A stretch of DNA of 39,916 nucleotides from Hydrogenobacter hydrogenophilus (GTDB lineage: Bacteria > Aquificota > Aquificia > Aquificales > Aquificaceae), in contig NZ_OBEN01000012.1 in the NCBI RefSeq assembly GCF_900215655.1, positions 1-39,916 on the forward strand, written 5' to 3'. How positions within the stretch are numbered: position 1 is the first letter of the stretch; every line of letters begins with the position of its first letter. The translations under genes were made by a program, and so were the position numbers. Of the stretch, positions 33,350-39,916 are shown one piece after another. The notes beneath the pieces were generated by a model. That model was not told the origin of the DNA, did no database searches, and was given only the letters and a program-made list of their open reading frames with translations.

Positions 33350-33667
33350 TTAACCCATACCGCTTTCCTTCTCATAGGGCCAAAGCAGAATACCTCCTGC
33401 CAAGTTGTAAGCCTCATAACCCATGTGTCTTAAAAAGTAGGTAGCGAAAGCACTTCTTTCACCACTTCTGCAATAAACTATGTACTTTTTGTCCTTAGGA
33501 AGGTCTTTATAAGCGTAGCGAAGTTCGTCTAAAGGTATGAGCTTAGAGTTGGGTATTCTGATCTGCACGTGTTCTTGAGGTGTTCTTACATCAAGCAGTA
33601 CAACATCTTTATCTTCTTGTAGCATTCTCTTTGCCTCTTCGTAAGAAACTTCCGGAACCTGAAACAT
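33350..33667 (-). CDS. Single-domain rhodanese-like sulfurtransferase
   Basis: A small cytoplasmic rhodanese carrying sulfane sulfur as a persulfide. VVLLDVRTPQEHVQIRIPNSKLIPLDEL and the active-site loop YCRSGERSAFA (catalytic Cys) are typical, followed by LRHMGYEAYNLAGGILLW. The length (105 aa) is that of a lone domain such as GlpE or PspE. TAGGAGG precedes the ATG and a TATAAT lies at 33694-33689 on this strand. It is the first gene before the lipoprotein and divergent from ctaA. The physiological acceptor is unknown. Confidence 0.92.
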   Translation of the reverse strand: MFQVPEVSYEEAKRMLQEDKDVVLLDVRTPQEHVQIRIPNSKLIPLDELRYAYKDLPKDKKYIVYCRSGERSAFATYFLRHMGYEAYNLAGGILLWPYEKESGMG

Positions 33668-33688
33668 GCCAAACCTCCTACAAATATT

Positions 33689-33753
33689 ATTATATACAAA
33701 AATTCTTATAAACTGTATTTATTGTTCTAACCTTTATAAAAGCATCTTATAAT
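33689..33753. promoter_or_regulatory. Divergent promoters of rhodanese (-) and ctaA (+)
   Basis: The AT-rich 106-bp gap contains TATAAT on the minus strand (33694-33689) serving rhodanese and TATAAT on the plus strand (33748-33753) serving ctaA. Both genes have a Shine-Dalgarno downstream (AGGAGG and GGAGGAG), so both have conventional leaders. Confidence 0.55.
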
Positions 33754-33773
33754 ATCCTTATGGAGGAGCTAAA

Positions 33774-34631
33774 ATGCAAAGAGTTCTGCTCATCCTTGCA
33801 ATAGTATTTACTTACGTAGTTATGGTATGGGGAGGGATGGTCAGATCGTCAGATTCGGGGCTTGCCTGTCCCAGCTGGCCTTTGTGTTATGGGAACTTTG
33901 AACCTCCCAAGGATACCGCAGCGAAACTTGAGATGGGACACAGGACAGTGAGTAGTCTTGCTGGCATGTTTACCTTGCTGAGCTTTTTATATGTATGGAG
34001 GAGAAACAAAGGCACTCCAAGACTTACTTCTGGCTTAGCTCTACTTTTTACCTTCAGTGCAGCGTTCACTGGTATGAAGATGATAAAAGGTGAAACACCT
34101 CATCTTAAGTATATTTCCCACATGCTTTTAGAATCCATGCACATATACGAATCCATGATAATACTAGGTTTTTTGGTGCTTACCTACAGGCTTATTTACA
34201 AAGAAGGCCATCAAGAAGGTATACCCTTATATGCTTACGTGTTTGCCCTTGCTACTATGATAACTGGTGTGCTGGTAAGGTATACAGCTTCTGGTGAAGC
34301 TTGCGGACACGAATGGCCTACATGCAACGGAAGCCTTATACCAGAATTTACCAATTGGAAAGTGACTCTTCAGTTCATACACAGAAACTTAGCTTATATC
34401 ACGTGGCTTGCCTTTTTACTCGCCCTTGTGTCCAACTTTAACAGAACTACCCTTTTAGCTTTTGCCTTCATAAACTTACAGTTCTTGTTTGCCATATCTA
34501 TGGTACTCACAGGGTTTTTCCTACCCTTGAGCTTTATGGACACAGCTATGGGATTTTTCCTGTTTGCTTGGCTAACTTACCATGTGCAAGTTAAACCTAC
34601 AATAAATACAAAGGTTAGAGAGGCATGGTAG
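33774..34631 (+). CDS. ctaA: Heme A synthase (COX15/CtaA family)
   Basis: Inner-membrane enzyme that oxidises the C8 methyl of heme O to give heme A for aa3/ba3-type oxidases. Eight hydrophobic segments are seen in two similar halves. Each half has an extracytoplasmic cysteine pair (SGLACPSWPLCYG and SGEACGHEWPTCNG), as in Bacillus-type CtaA. Heme-ligand histidines are plausible in EMGHRTVSSLAG, ESMHIYES and FIHRNLAYITW. The length (285 aa) is normal. TATAAT and GGAGGAG lie upstream. It overlaps ctaB by 7 nt. Confidence 0.92.
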   Translation: MQRVLLILAIVFTYVVMVWGGMVRSSDSGLACPSWPLCYGNFEPPKDTAAKLEMGHRTVSSLAGMFTLLSFLYVWRRNKGTPRLTSGLALLFTFSAAFTGMKMIKGETPHLKYISHMLLESMHIYESMIILGFLVLTYRLIYKEGHQEGIPLYAYVFALATMITGVLVRYTASGEACGHEWPTCNGSLIPEFTNWKVTLQFIHRNLAYITWLAFLLALVSNFNRTTLLAFAFINLQFLFAISMVLTGFFLPLSFMDTAMGFFLFAWLTYHVQVKPTINTKVREAW

Positions 34632-35506
34632 TGAAAACAGTGGTAGCCTACAGAAACTTAATTAGGGATTATATCCTCCTTACAAAGCCTGGTATAGTGG
34701 TGCTTGTGCTCATCACCTGTTTGACAGGTATGTATCTTGCGGCAAAGGGCTTCCCAAGTCCCTGGCTCGTTTTTTGGTGTTTACTGGGTACTGGGCTTGC
34801 GTCTGCCGGCTCAGCGGTTCTCAATCAGTTCTTTGACAGGGACATAGATGCTATTATGTCAAGGACAAAGAGCAGGCCTCTACCTTCTGGAAGCGTTAGC
34901 CCTCTGAGTGCCCTTATCTTTGGTTCCATTCTTCTTATTACATCTTTTTACATAATGGCTGTTTTTATAAATCCTGTTGCTACTTTCTTTACCCTAACCG
35001 CATCTTTTTTCTATGTAGTGGTTTACACGCTGGCTCTTAAAAGGAGAAGTCCTTTGGCTACCGAGATAGGTGGCATTTCTGGTGCTCTCCCTCCTGTTAT
35101 AGGTTATACCGCAGTTACTGGGAAGCTTAGCATAGAACCTCTTATACTCTTTTTAATAATGTTTGTGTGGCAACCTCCCCACTTCTGGGTGCTTGCAGTA
35201 AAGTACGCCGAAGATTACAAGAAGGCTGGAGTGCCCACTCTCCCTGTCGTGAAAGGTATATTCCAGACAAAAGTAAGGACACTCTTTTATACCGCAATGC
35301 TGTTTCCTCTAAGCCTGCTACCTGCACTTTATGGTATGGCAGGTAAGGTCTACTTTTTTACCGCTTTTGTTCTTAGCTTTATATACCTCATCTTAACGCT
35401 GAGATTTTTCTTCTCTAAGAGTTCTAAGGGTATGTTTCTCTTCTTTTACTCTATAATTTACCTTGCTCTTCTTTTCTCCATGATGGTTTTTGACATGACA
35501 AGGTGA
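34625..35506 (+). CDS. ctaB: Protoheme IX farnesyltransferase (heme O synthase)
   Basis: UbiA-family prenyltransferase that farnesylates protoheme to heme O. The first Asp-rich motif is NQFFDRDIDAIMSRTKSRPLPSG; the second region has YAEDYKKAGVPTLPVVKG after WQPPHFWVLA. About eight to nine TM segments cover the 293 residues. The start lies inside the last codons of ctaA (7-nt overlap), so translation is coupled. A heme-copper-oxidase-like gene follows after 4 nt. Confidence 0.95.
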   Translation: MVVKTVVAYRNLIRDYILLTKPGIVVLVLITCLTGMYLAAKGFPSPWLVFWCLLGTGLASAGSAVLNQFFDRDIDAIMSRTKSRPLPSGSVSPLSALIFGSILLITSFYIMAVFINPVATFFTLTASFFYVVVYTLALKRRSPLATEIGGISGALPPVIGYTAVTGKLSIEPLILFLIMFVWQPPHFWVLAVKYAEDYKKAGVPTLPVVKGIFQTKVRTLFYTAMLFPLSLLPALYGMAGKVYFFTAFVLSFIYLILTLRFFFSKSSKGMFLFFYSIIYLALLFSMMVFDMTR

Positions 35507-35510
35507 AGAC

Positions 35511-36782
35511 ATGGATAAAAAGTGGTTTCTTCTTTCAATAGTTTCCTTAGGTCTGGGTGGTTTTCTTGCCTTTGTAGTAGCCATGGCAAGGACCCCGGGT
35601 GTGTATAAGTATTTTCCGCCTGGATATTTCTATTACGCTCTCATAGGACATGTGGACCTTGCTATAGTAATATTCCTTTTGTCTTTCACCATACTCATCT
35701 GGAGCAGGACATACAAAAAGGATCTCAAATTAGCTTTTTACCTGTCTTCTTTGGGTTTTGTAGGTGTGGCTTTATCTGCCTTTCTTGGAAAAGGCATTGC
35801 GGTATCCAACAACTACTTACCTACTATAGTGCATCCCCTTTTTCTGAGTGGGATAGCTCTTTACTTTTTGGGTTTTACCCTTTACGCTCTTTATGTTTCA
35901 AAAGAGGCTTTGCTTACTTTGTTTTCCAAAGATCCCACTAAAAACTCTGTGGCTACGAGCGTTGTACTTGGTCTTCTCATGATGTTTGCAGTGATACCCT
36001 CTTACCTGCGGGCTGGTGATCCTTCTGATACTTACATATTTTACGAAAGACTCTTTTGGGCACCTGGACACATACACCAGTTTCTAAACGGTGCTGTACT
36101 TCTTTATGCTTGGTATTACCTCCTTCGTCTGCTGGGAAAAGAAAAAGAATTGGGTTTTTTGAGATTCGTAAACCTCTCCTTTTTGTTCTTTTCCTTCCTT
36201 ATGCTCTTGGTACCAGTCTTTTACTCAGACCCCATATCAAGAGATGCCAAGATATTTACAGAGATCAGTTATGCCATAGGTCTTGGTATTCCTATGTTCT
36301 TTCACGCTTTTAACGTAGTAAAAGACATGAAGTTAGACTGGAAAAACCCCTTTTCTTCAGCTCTTTTACTTTCCCTTTGTCTTTACTTCCTTGGGGTGCT
36401 CATAGCCTACGCAGGTATAAAGGCTGACCTGAGAGTCCCGGCTCACTATCATGGAACTGTAACGAGCCTCACTTTGGCTTTAATGGCTATATCTTACAGA
36501 CTTGTGCAGGAGTATGGTTACACTAAAAAGCTAAATGCTTTGACAAAGTTTCAGCCTTATCTTTACGGTTTAGGCATGATAATGTTTATACTGGGCCTTT
36601 ACTTTGCAGGGAGGGAAGGAGCACCCAGAAAGACTTACGGTACAGGCTACACTCAGGACCCTACTGTGCTGTTTTCCTTGATGGTAATGGGTTTGGGAAC
36701 TATGATGGCAGTCATAGGTGGTGTGCTGTTTGTCCTTTACATTTTAAAGCAAGTAGTGTCGTACCATGAAGATAAAGGATGA
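35511..36782 (+). CDS. Heme-copper oxidase subunit I-like polytopic membrane protein, unknown function
   Basis: A 423-residue protein with about twelve hydrophobic segments. It is not a standard CoxA, CcoN or NorB, but several helix-embedded histidines recall that superfamily: His47 (YYALIGHVDLAIVIF), His108 (PTIVHPLFLSG), a His187/His189 pair (WAPGHIHQFLNGAVLLYAW) and PAHYHGTVTSLTLALMAISYR near residue 312. It follows ctaB by 4 nt and is followed by a 37-residue one-TM protein, so it is cotranscribed with heme A synthesis. It could be a divergent oxidase subunit, a heme-handling assembly factor or a NorB-like remnant. The superfamily assignment is inference; a full set of metal ligands is not demonstrated. 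Confidence 0.65.
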   Translation: MDKKWFLLSIVSLGLGGFLAFVVAMARTPGVYKYFPPGYFYYALIGHVDLAIVIFLLSFTILIWSRTYKKDLKLAFYLSSLGFVGVALSAFLGKGIAVSNNYLPTIVHPLFLSGIALYFLGFTLYALYVSKEALLTLFSKDPTKNSVATSVVLGLLMMFAVIPSYLRAGDPSDTYIFYERLFWAPGHIHQFLNGAVLLYAWYYLLRLLGKEKELGFLRFVNLSFLFFSFLMLLVPVFYSDPISRDAKIFTEISYAIGLGIPMFFHAFNVVKDMKLDWKNPFSSALLLSLCLYFLGVLIAYAGIKADLRVPAHYHGTVTSLTLALMAISYRLVQEYGYTKKLNALTKFQPYLYGLGMIMFILGLYFAGREGAPRKTYGTGYTQDPTVLFSLMVMGLGTMMAVIGGVLFVLYILKQVVSYHEDKG

Positions 36783-36879
36783 TAAAGCTATAGCAGTTGC
36801 CATATCCCTCTTTGCAATAGTACTCATAACTTACTTTATCACCATAATAATAGCTTATGTGATTGCTAATCATCGTTGA
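36766..36879 (+). CDS. 37-residue single-TM protein
   Basis: A very small frame (MKIKDDKAIAVAISLFAI... ending IIAYVIANHR) with a charged N-terminus, one hydrophobic helix of about 25 residues and a basic end. It begins 17 nt before the stop of the oxidase-like gene and its own end overlaps tadA by 10 nt. Its size and layout resemble the single-TM subunit IIa of ba3-type oxidases described in Thermus and Aquifex. This is inferred from shape and position; it could also be chance. Confidence 0.5.
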   Translation: MKIKDDKAIAVAISLFAIVLITYFITIIIAYVIANHR

Positions 36880-37322
36880 TCTCTCAAATTTTTAAAAAAC
36901 TTCTTTATCAGTTCCTGCGCCTCTTGAACTGGCAGATACTCCCACCTTACTCTATGATTGAATCTTGTGTCGTCAAAAAGATTGTATAAACTCATCACAC
37001 CCCCGTGCTTATAATCCTGTGCTAGAAAGATAACCCTTTCTACCCTCCTGAGTATCATGGCATAGCTACACATTACACAGGGTTCAAGGCTAACATACAC
37101 ATGGCATCCATAAAGGTACTTCTCACCAAGATGCTCAGATACAACGTTAAGGGCTAACATCTCCGCATGGGCTGTTGGGTCTTTTAGCTTTTCAACACAG
37201 TTATGAGCCTGTGCTATTACCTCATTATCTTTTACCACTACGCAACCTACTGGAACCTCTCCTAAGTGGTAAGCTTTTCTGGCTTGCTCAAGGCAGAGCT
37301 CAATAAAGTATTCTTGAGACAT
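36870..37322 (-). CDS. tadA: tRNA-specific adenosine deaminase
   Basis: Zinc-dependent deaminase converting A34 to inosine in tRNA-Arg(ACG). The cytidine/deoxycytidylate deaminase motifs are HAEMLAL (zinc His and proton-shuttle Glu) and PCVMCSYAMI (two zinc Cys). VPVGCVVVKDNEVIAQAHN is the usual start region and HRVRWEYL lies near the C-terminus. The length (150 aa) is normal. TACATT is 7 nt before the ATG with no Shine-Dalgarno. It is divergent from the 71-residue gene. Confidence 0.92.
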   Translation of the reverse strand: MSQEYFIELCLEQARKAYHLGEVPVGCVVVKDNEVIAQAHNCVEKLKDPTAHAEMLALNVVSEHLGEKYLYGCHVYVSLEPCVMCSYAMILRRVERVIFLAQDYKHGGVMSLYNLFDDTRFNHRVRWEYLPVQEAQELIKKFFKNLRDQR

Positions 37323-37397
37323 GTTATTAAATGTACCTTAGATCATGGTAAAGGAGAAGCCTTGAGCTATAACTTCATAGACAAGGAGGTAGGTAAT

Positions 37398-37613
37398 ATG
37401 AAGAGAGTATACACTAAGGAAGAGCTTGTAAGAAAAAATATTTACATGCAGGGCTCTAAAGAGATCCCTGATAGCATAGAGGTGGGCGAGGAATTAATAG
37501 TGGTGAAAAAAGGACAGCACAGCCTTGAGATTCCTGTAAATTCCATGCGCGGAAAAGCTATTTTAGACAGACTTTCCTATAAGGGAGAGCTAACACAGGA
37601 GATATACTTATAA
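37398..37613 (+). CDS. 71-residue conserved-looking small protein, unknown
   Basis: Not recognised. The protein begins MKRVYTKEELVRKNIYMQGSK and continues with a beta-rich part (EVGEELIVVKKGQHSLEIPVN) and a short helix. It is cytoplasmic, with no TM or Cys. The start at 37398 is decided by AAGGAGGT at 37383-37390; the frame is open back to 37266 but that part lies opposite tadA. It ends 3 nt before lipA, so the two are probably cotranscribed. Confidence 0.65.
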   Translation: MKRVYTKEELVRKNIYMQGSKEIPDSIEVGEELIVVKKGQHSLEIPVNSMRGKAILDRLSYKGELTQEIYL

Positions 37614-37616
37614 CTT

Positions 37617-38444
37617 ATGAACAAACCCAGGTTATTGCTATCAGAAACACACGCTGTTAAGAAACTGTTAAGGGACCTCAGGCTCAATACCGTGTGTGAA
37701 GAGTCCCGTTGTCCAAATATTTCTGAATGTTTTGGCTCAGGGACAGCTACCTTTATGATACTTGGAGATATATGTACGCGTGGATGCACCTTTTGCAATG
37801 TGTCCAAGGGCAAACCTAAAGGTATTGACGAGCAAGAACCCTACAGACTTCTTGATGCTGTAAAGAAGCTGGGACTCAAATATGTAGTCATCACTTCTGT
37901 AACCAGAGATGACCTTCCTGATGGAGGTGCAGAGCATTTTGCCAAGTGTGTAAGCATACTAAAAAAAGGCATAAAAGATATAAAGGTAGAGGTATTAGTA
38001 CCTGACTTTAAAGGTTCTGAGGAGGCGCTAAGAAAGGTTCTTTCTTCTGGACCTGATGTATTAAACCACAATGTGGAAACAGTGCCAAGACTCTACAGAG
38101 CTGTTAGGAAAGGAGCAAGCTACAAAAGGAGTCTTTACATATTAAAGAAGAGCAAGGAGCTTTTCCCTCACATAAGGACTAAGTCTGCCATCGTCTTAGG
38201 TTTTGGCGAGACAAAAGAAGAGGTGGTTTCCGTGATGCAGGATCTCAGAAATGTAGAGTGTGATTTTCTTACCATAGGACAGTATTATCAACCATCTTTT
38301 AAACATCATCCAACGGTTAAATATTACACATACGAGGAGTTTGAGGAGCTAAGGCGGATAGCTCTGTCCATGGGATTTAAGTATGTAGCCAGTGGTCCAA
38401 ATGTGAGAAGCTCTTACAAAGCCTTTGAATCTGTAAGTATCTGA
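37617..38444 (+). CDS. lipA: Lipoyl synthase
   Basis: Radical SAM enzyme that inserts two sulfurs into octanoyl chains on E2 and GcvH proteins. It carries both clusters: the auxiliary [12 protein letters not shown] and the radical [13 protein letters not shown]. The sequence continues with [47 protein letters not shown] and [10 protein letters not shown], all LipA hallmarks. At 275 aa it is slightly compact because the N-terminal extension before the first Cys motif is short. It follows the 71-residue gene by 3 nt and overlaps convergent manC by 31 nt. Confidence 0.96.
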   Translation: MNKPRLLLSETHAVKKLLRDLRLNTVCEESRCPNISECFGSGTATFMILGDICTRGCTFCNVSKGKPKGIDEQEPYRLLDAVKKLGLKYVVITSVTRDDLPDGGAEHFAKCVSILKKGIKDIKVEVLVPDFKGSEEALRKVLSSGPDVLNHNVETVPRLYRAVRKGASYKRSLYILKKSKELFPHIRTKSAIVLGFGETKEEVVSVMQDLRNVECDFLTIGQYYQPSFKHHPTVKYYTYEEFEELRRIALSMGFKYVASGPNVRSSYKAFESVSI

Positions 38445-39799
38445 TCATCCTCTCCAAGATACTCACCAACACGCACCTCTATAAGTTCAGCGGGAATAAA
38501 CCCTGTATTTTTTATGGAATAAGCCTGAGCTTTACCTATAAAGAAATTTTCACCCGTGCTGGCATACCTTTCGCTGTCCTTTAGCCTAAAAAGGAGTGTT
38601 CCTTTTAGAACCATCCAAGTTCTTGTGCTGTGCATGTGCATGTAAGGTCCCATCTGTCTGTTTGGGTAAATGGTGAGTTTGTATATCTTGTAGGCTTCCC
38701 CTTCGTCAAGAAGAAGCCTTTTGCCCCATCTTTCGTGCACTTCCACATGGTACTTAGCTTCCCTCCTTCCCATTTTTTTTAGCACACTTACCAAGTCCTT
38801 TACTTTGTGCGACATATCTCTTTTTATAACAAGCAGTGCATCTCTCTCTTCCACTACCGCTACATCTTTAACTCCTACAAGAGCTAAGAGCCTTTCCACA
38901 CTATATGCCAAGGTGTTTTCTGTATCCATACACAAAGTGTTGCCCACGCATACATTACCGTTATTATCTGTGGGAAGCACCCTGTAGAGCCCTTCAAAAG
39001 AACCTATATCGCTCCACTCCACATCCATGGGTATTACTGCCCCCCTCTTTGTTTTCTCCATCTCTATGTAGTCAAAGGCTATCTCTGGAAGTTTTGAGTA
39101 GTTTTCCATAGTATAGTGGAAGCCCTTTTGTGCCCATTGCCAAAGTTCAGGTGCGTTTGTTTTGAATTCTTCAAGCCCTACTTTTAAAGTGAAAGCAAAG
39201 TTGCCCGAGTTCCACATGTAAGAGCCTTCCTTTAAAAAATCCTGTGCCATCTTATAAGAAGGTTTCTCCACAAAGCAGTCTATCCTATACGCGCTCAAGT
39301 CATCTTCTGATAAGAGGGTCTCTCCCAGTTTTATGTACCCAAAGTTTGGGTCTGGATAAGAGGGCTTTATGCCAAAGGCTACTACATAGCCCATCTTGGC
39401 TAATTTTTCACCAAAGCTAAGATACTGCGCATACCTTTCTTCTGGTTTTACATAGTGGTCTGACGGTATAACCAGCAAAACCTCATCTTCTTTTGCTGAA
39501 AGTTTCTCAAGAGCAAACAACATCCCAAGAAGTATGGTCGGTCCAGTATTTTTCTTTTCTGGCTCTAATATAAGAGAATAGCCTTCGTAAGGATAAAGGT
39601 CATTCCTAACATGATACTCGTACTCCTCAGATGTAGCAACTATTATATCTTTATGATCCACAAGCCTTAAAAGTCTTTCGTAGGTAATGTGTAGGAAAGA
39701 TTTATCCCCCAATATTTTGAGAAATTGCTTAGGATAGGTTTCCCTTGATAGGGGCCAGAGCCTCGTGCCACTGCCACCTGCCATTATAAGCGCTTTCAT
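38414..39799 (-). CDS. manC: Mannose-1-phosphate guanylyltransferase with C-terminal cupin (ManC/CpsB type)
   Basis: Makes GDP-mannose for polysaccharide. The nucleotidyltransferase domain (about 1-340) has [43 protein letters not shown] and [15 protein letters not shown]. The C-terminal cupin (about 350-455) corresponds to the phosphomannose isomerase part of bifunctional enzymes, but its usual PGQxLSLQxHxHRxEHW is changed to a [22 protein letters not shown] form, so isomerase activity is uncertain. The length is 461 aa. TATAAT is 8 nt before the ATG (leaderless). It is divergent from a queD-like gene and convergent with lipA. Confidence 0.9.
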   Translation of the reverse strand: MKALIMAGGSGTRLWPLSRETYPKQFLKILGDKSFLHITYERLLRLVDHKDIIVATSEEYEYHVRNDLYPYEGYSLILEPEKKNTGPTILLGMLFALEKLSAKEDEVLLVIPSDHYVKPEERYAQYLSFGEKLAKMGYVVAFGIKPSYPDPNFGYIKLGETLLSEDDLSAYRIDCFVEKPSYKMAQDFLKEGSYMWNSGNFAFTLKVGLEEFKTNAPELWQWAQKGFHYTMENYSKLPEIAFDYIEMEKTKRGAVIPMDVEWSDIGSFEGLYRVLPTDNNGNVCVGNTLCMDTENTLAYSVERLLALVGVKDVAVVEERDALLVIKRDMSHKVKDLVSVLKKMGRREAKYHVEVHERWGKRLLLDEGEAYKIYKLTIYPNRQMGPYMHMHSTRTWMVLKGTLLFRLKDSERYASTGENFFIGKAQAYSIKNTGFIPAELIEVRVGEYLGEDDQILTDSKAL

Positions 39800-39803
39800 G
39801 CGT

Positions 39804-39813
39804 TATAATTATA
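39804..39813. promoter_or_regulatory. Bidirectional palindromic -10 element, manC (-) / queD-like (+)
   Basis: TATAATTATA is a perfect 10-bp palindrome giving TATAAT on the plus strand (39804-39809) and on the minus strand (39813-39808). The minus side reaches the manC ATG in 8 nt. The plus side points at the queD-like gene. Confidence 0.55.
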
Positions 39814-39833
39814 CGACGCCGTGGACTCTTGTA

Positions 39834-39916
39834 GTGAAGAGAAAGTTCAACGCTGCTCACTTTCTGACGGATTATCATGGCTCTCCAGAACCTCTGCACG
39901 GACACACTTGGGAGGT
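39834..39916 (+). CDS. QueD / 6-pyruvoyl-tetrahydropterin synthase-like protein, 5' part
   Basis: Only the first 27 codons are in the window. The frame reads KRKFNAAHFLTDYHG, then a short stretch and LHGHTWE. The FxAAH and HGHTW motifs supply zinc-binding histidines of 6-carboxytetrahydropterin synthase (QueD, queuosine pathway) and pyruvoyl-tetrahydropterin synthase. No ATG is available; a GTG at 39834 is the likeliest start, although the frame is open further back (TWT-like residues precede it). It is cut by the window end. Confidence 0.7.
   Translation, partial: MKRKFNAAHFLTDYHGSPEPLHGHTWE

Noticed and set aside
35511-36782. Calling this gene a bona fide cytochrome c oxidase subunit I
   Set aside because: It is too short (423 aa) and the conserved HPEVY and HHMF-type metal-site motifs of subunit I are not present; only histidine-bearing helices are reminiscent.
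37266-37397. N-terminal extension of the 71-residue protein
   Set aside because: It lies opposite the tadA start and the strong Shine-Dalgarno at 37383-37390 marks the ATG at 37398.
1-39916. CRISPR arrays, insertion sequences, prophage or integrase genes, toxin-antitoxin pairs
   Set aside because: I looked for regularly spaced repeats, transposase or integrase motifs and small paired stress genes and saw none; the window reads as core chromosome.

Overview
This is a compact, gene-dense chromosomal window from what looks like a hyperthermophilic or thermophilic member of the Aquificales (Hydrogenobacter / Thermocrinis / Aquifex-like). The inference rests on several features together: an N-terminal half-length carB (split carbamoyl-phosphate synthetase large subunit), a pycA/cfiB-type biotin carboxylase standing apart from an acc operon, an archaeal-type (Pab1020/Rnl3) RNA ligase in a bacterial context, a heme A synthesis pair ctaA-ctaB, Kdo and type II secretion genes that imply an outer membrane, and single-copy housekeeping genes with almost no intergenic space. 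No phage, IS element, CRISPR array, rRNA or plasmid origin is visible. No gap without a gene exceeds about 125 bases.

Layout. 1-6.4 kb: terminator of an upstream gene, UvrD/PcrA-type helicase, archaeal-type RNA ligase, gspG pseudopilin plus a GT4 glycosyltransferase, and carB N-half. 6.4-10.8 kb: a tightly coupled run ppa - kdsD - dxr - peptide-binding protein. 10.8-14.0 kb (minus): a cluster of a TldE/PmbA homologue, a two-TM protein and an unusual tandem pseudo-receiver protein. 14.0-18.8 kb: a flavin split-barrel protein and GT39 transferase, prfB, a short-chain dehydrogenase, a DUF1461 membrane protein and a periplasmic CPHC thioredoxin. 18.8-24.5 kb: def, a SpoVG-like gene and tRNA-Arg(CCG), a membrane-anchored subtilase, rtcB, rpsA, an IHF/HU gene, tRNA-Pro(GGG) and rpmI. 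24.5-30.9 kb: htpX, then a five-gene minus-strand operon (ene reductase, 2Fe-2S and molybdopterin hydroxylase subunits, nitroreductase, TSUP permease) divergent from an HxlR regulator. 30.9-39.9 kb: small secreted protein, biotin carboxylase, lipoprotein, rhodanese, ctaA-ctaB with a heme-copper-oxidase-like protein and a 37-residue one-TM protein, tadA, a 71-residue unknown and lipA, manC, and the first codons of a queD-like gene.

The genes are organised as alternating divergent and convergent blocks. Two architectural rules stand out. First, many first genes of operons have a TATAAT-like box 6-11 nt before the start codon and no Shine-Dalgarno, implying leaderless mRNAs, whereas another set (ppa, rpsA, rpmI, htpX, hxlR, ctaA and others) has a strong AGGAGG. 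Second, nine of eleven convergent pairs overlap at their 3' ends and a tenth abuts. The most system-like candidates for something undescribed are the HxlR-divergent redox operon, the TldE / two-TM / tandem pseudo-receiver cluster, and the oxidase-like gene with its tiny partner behind ctaB.
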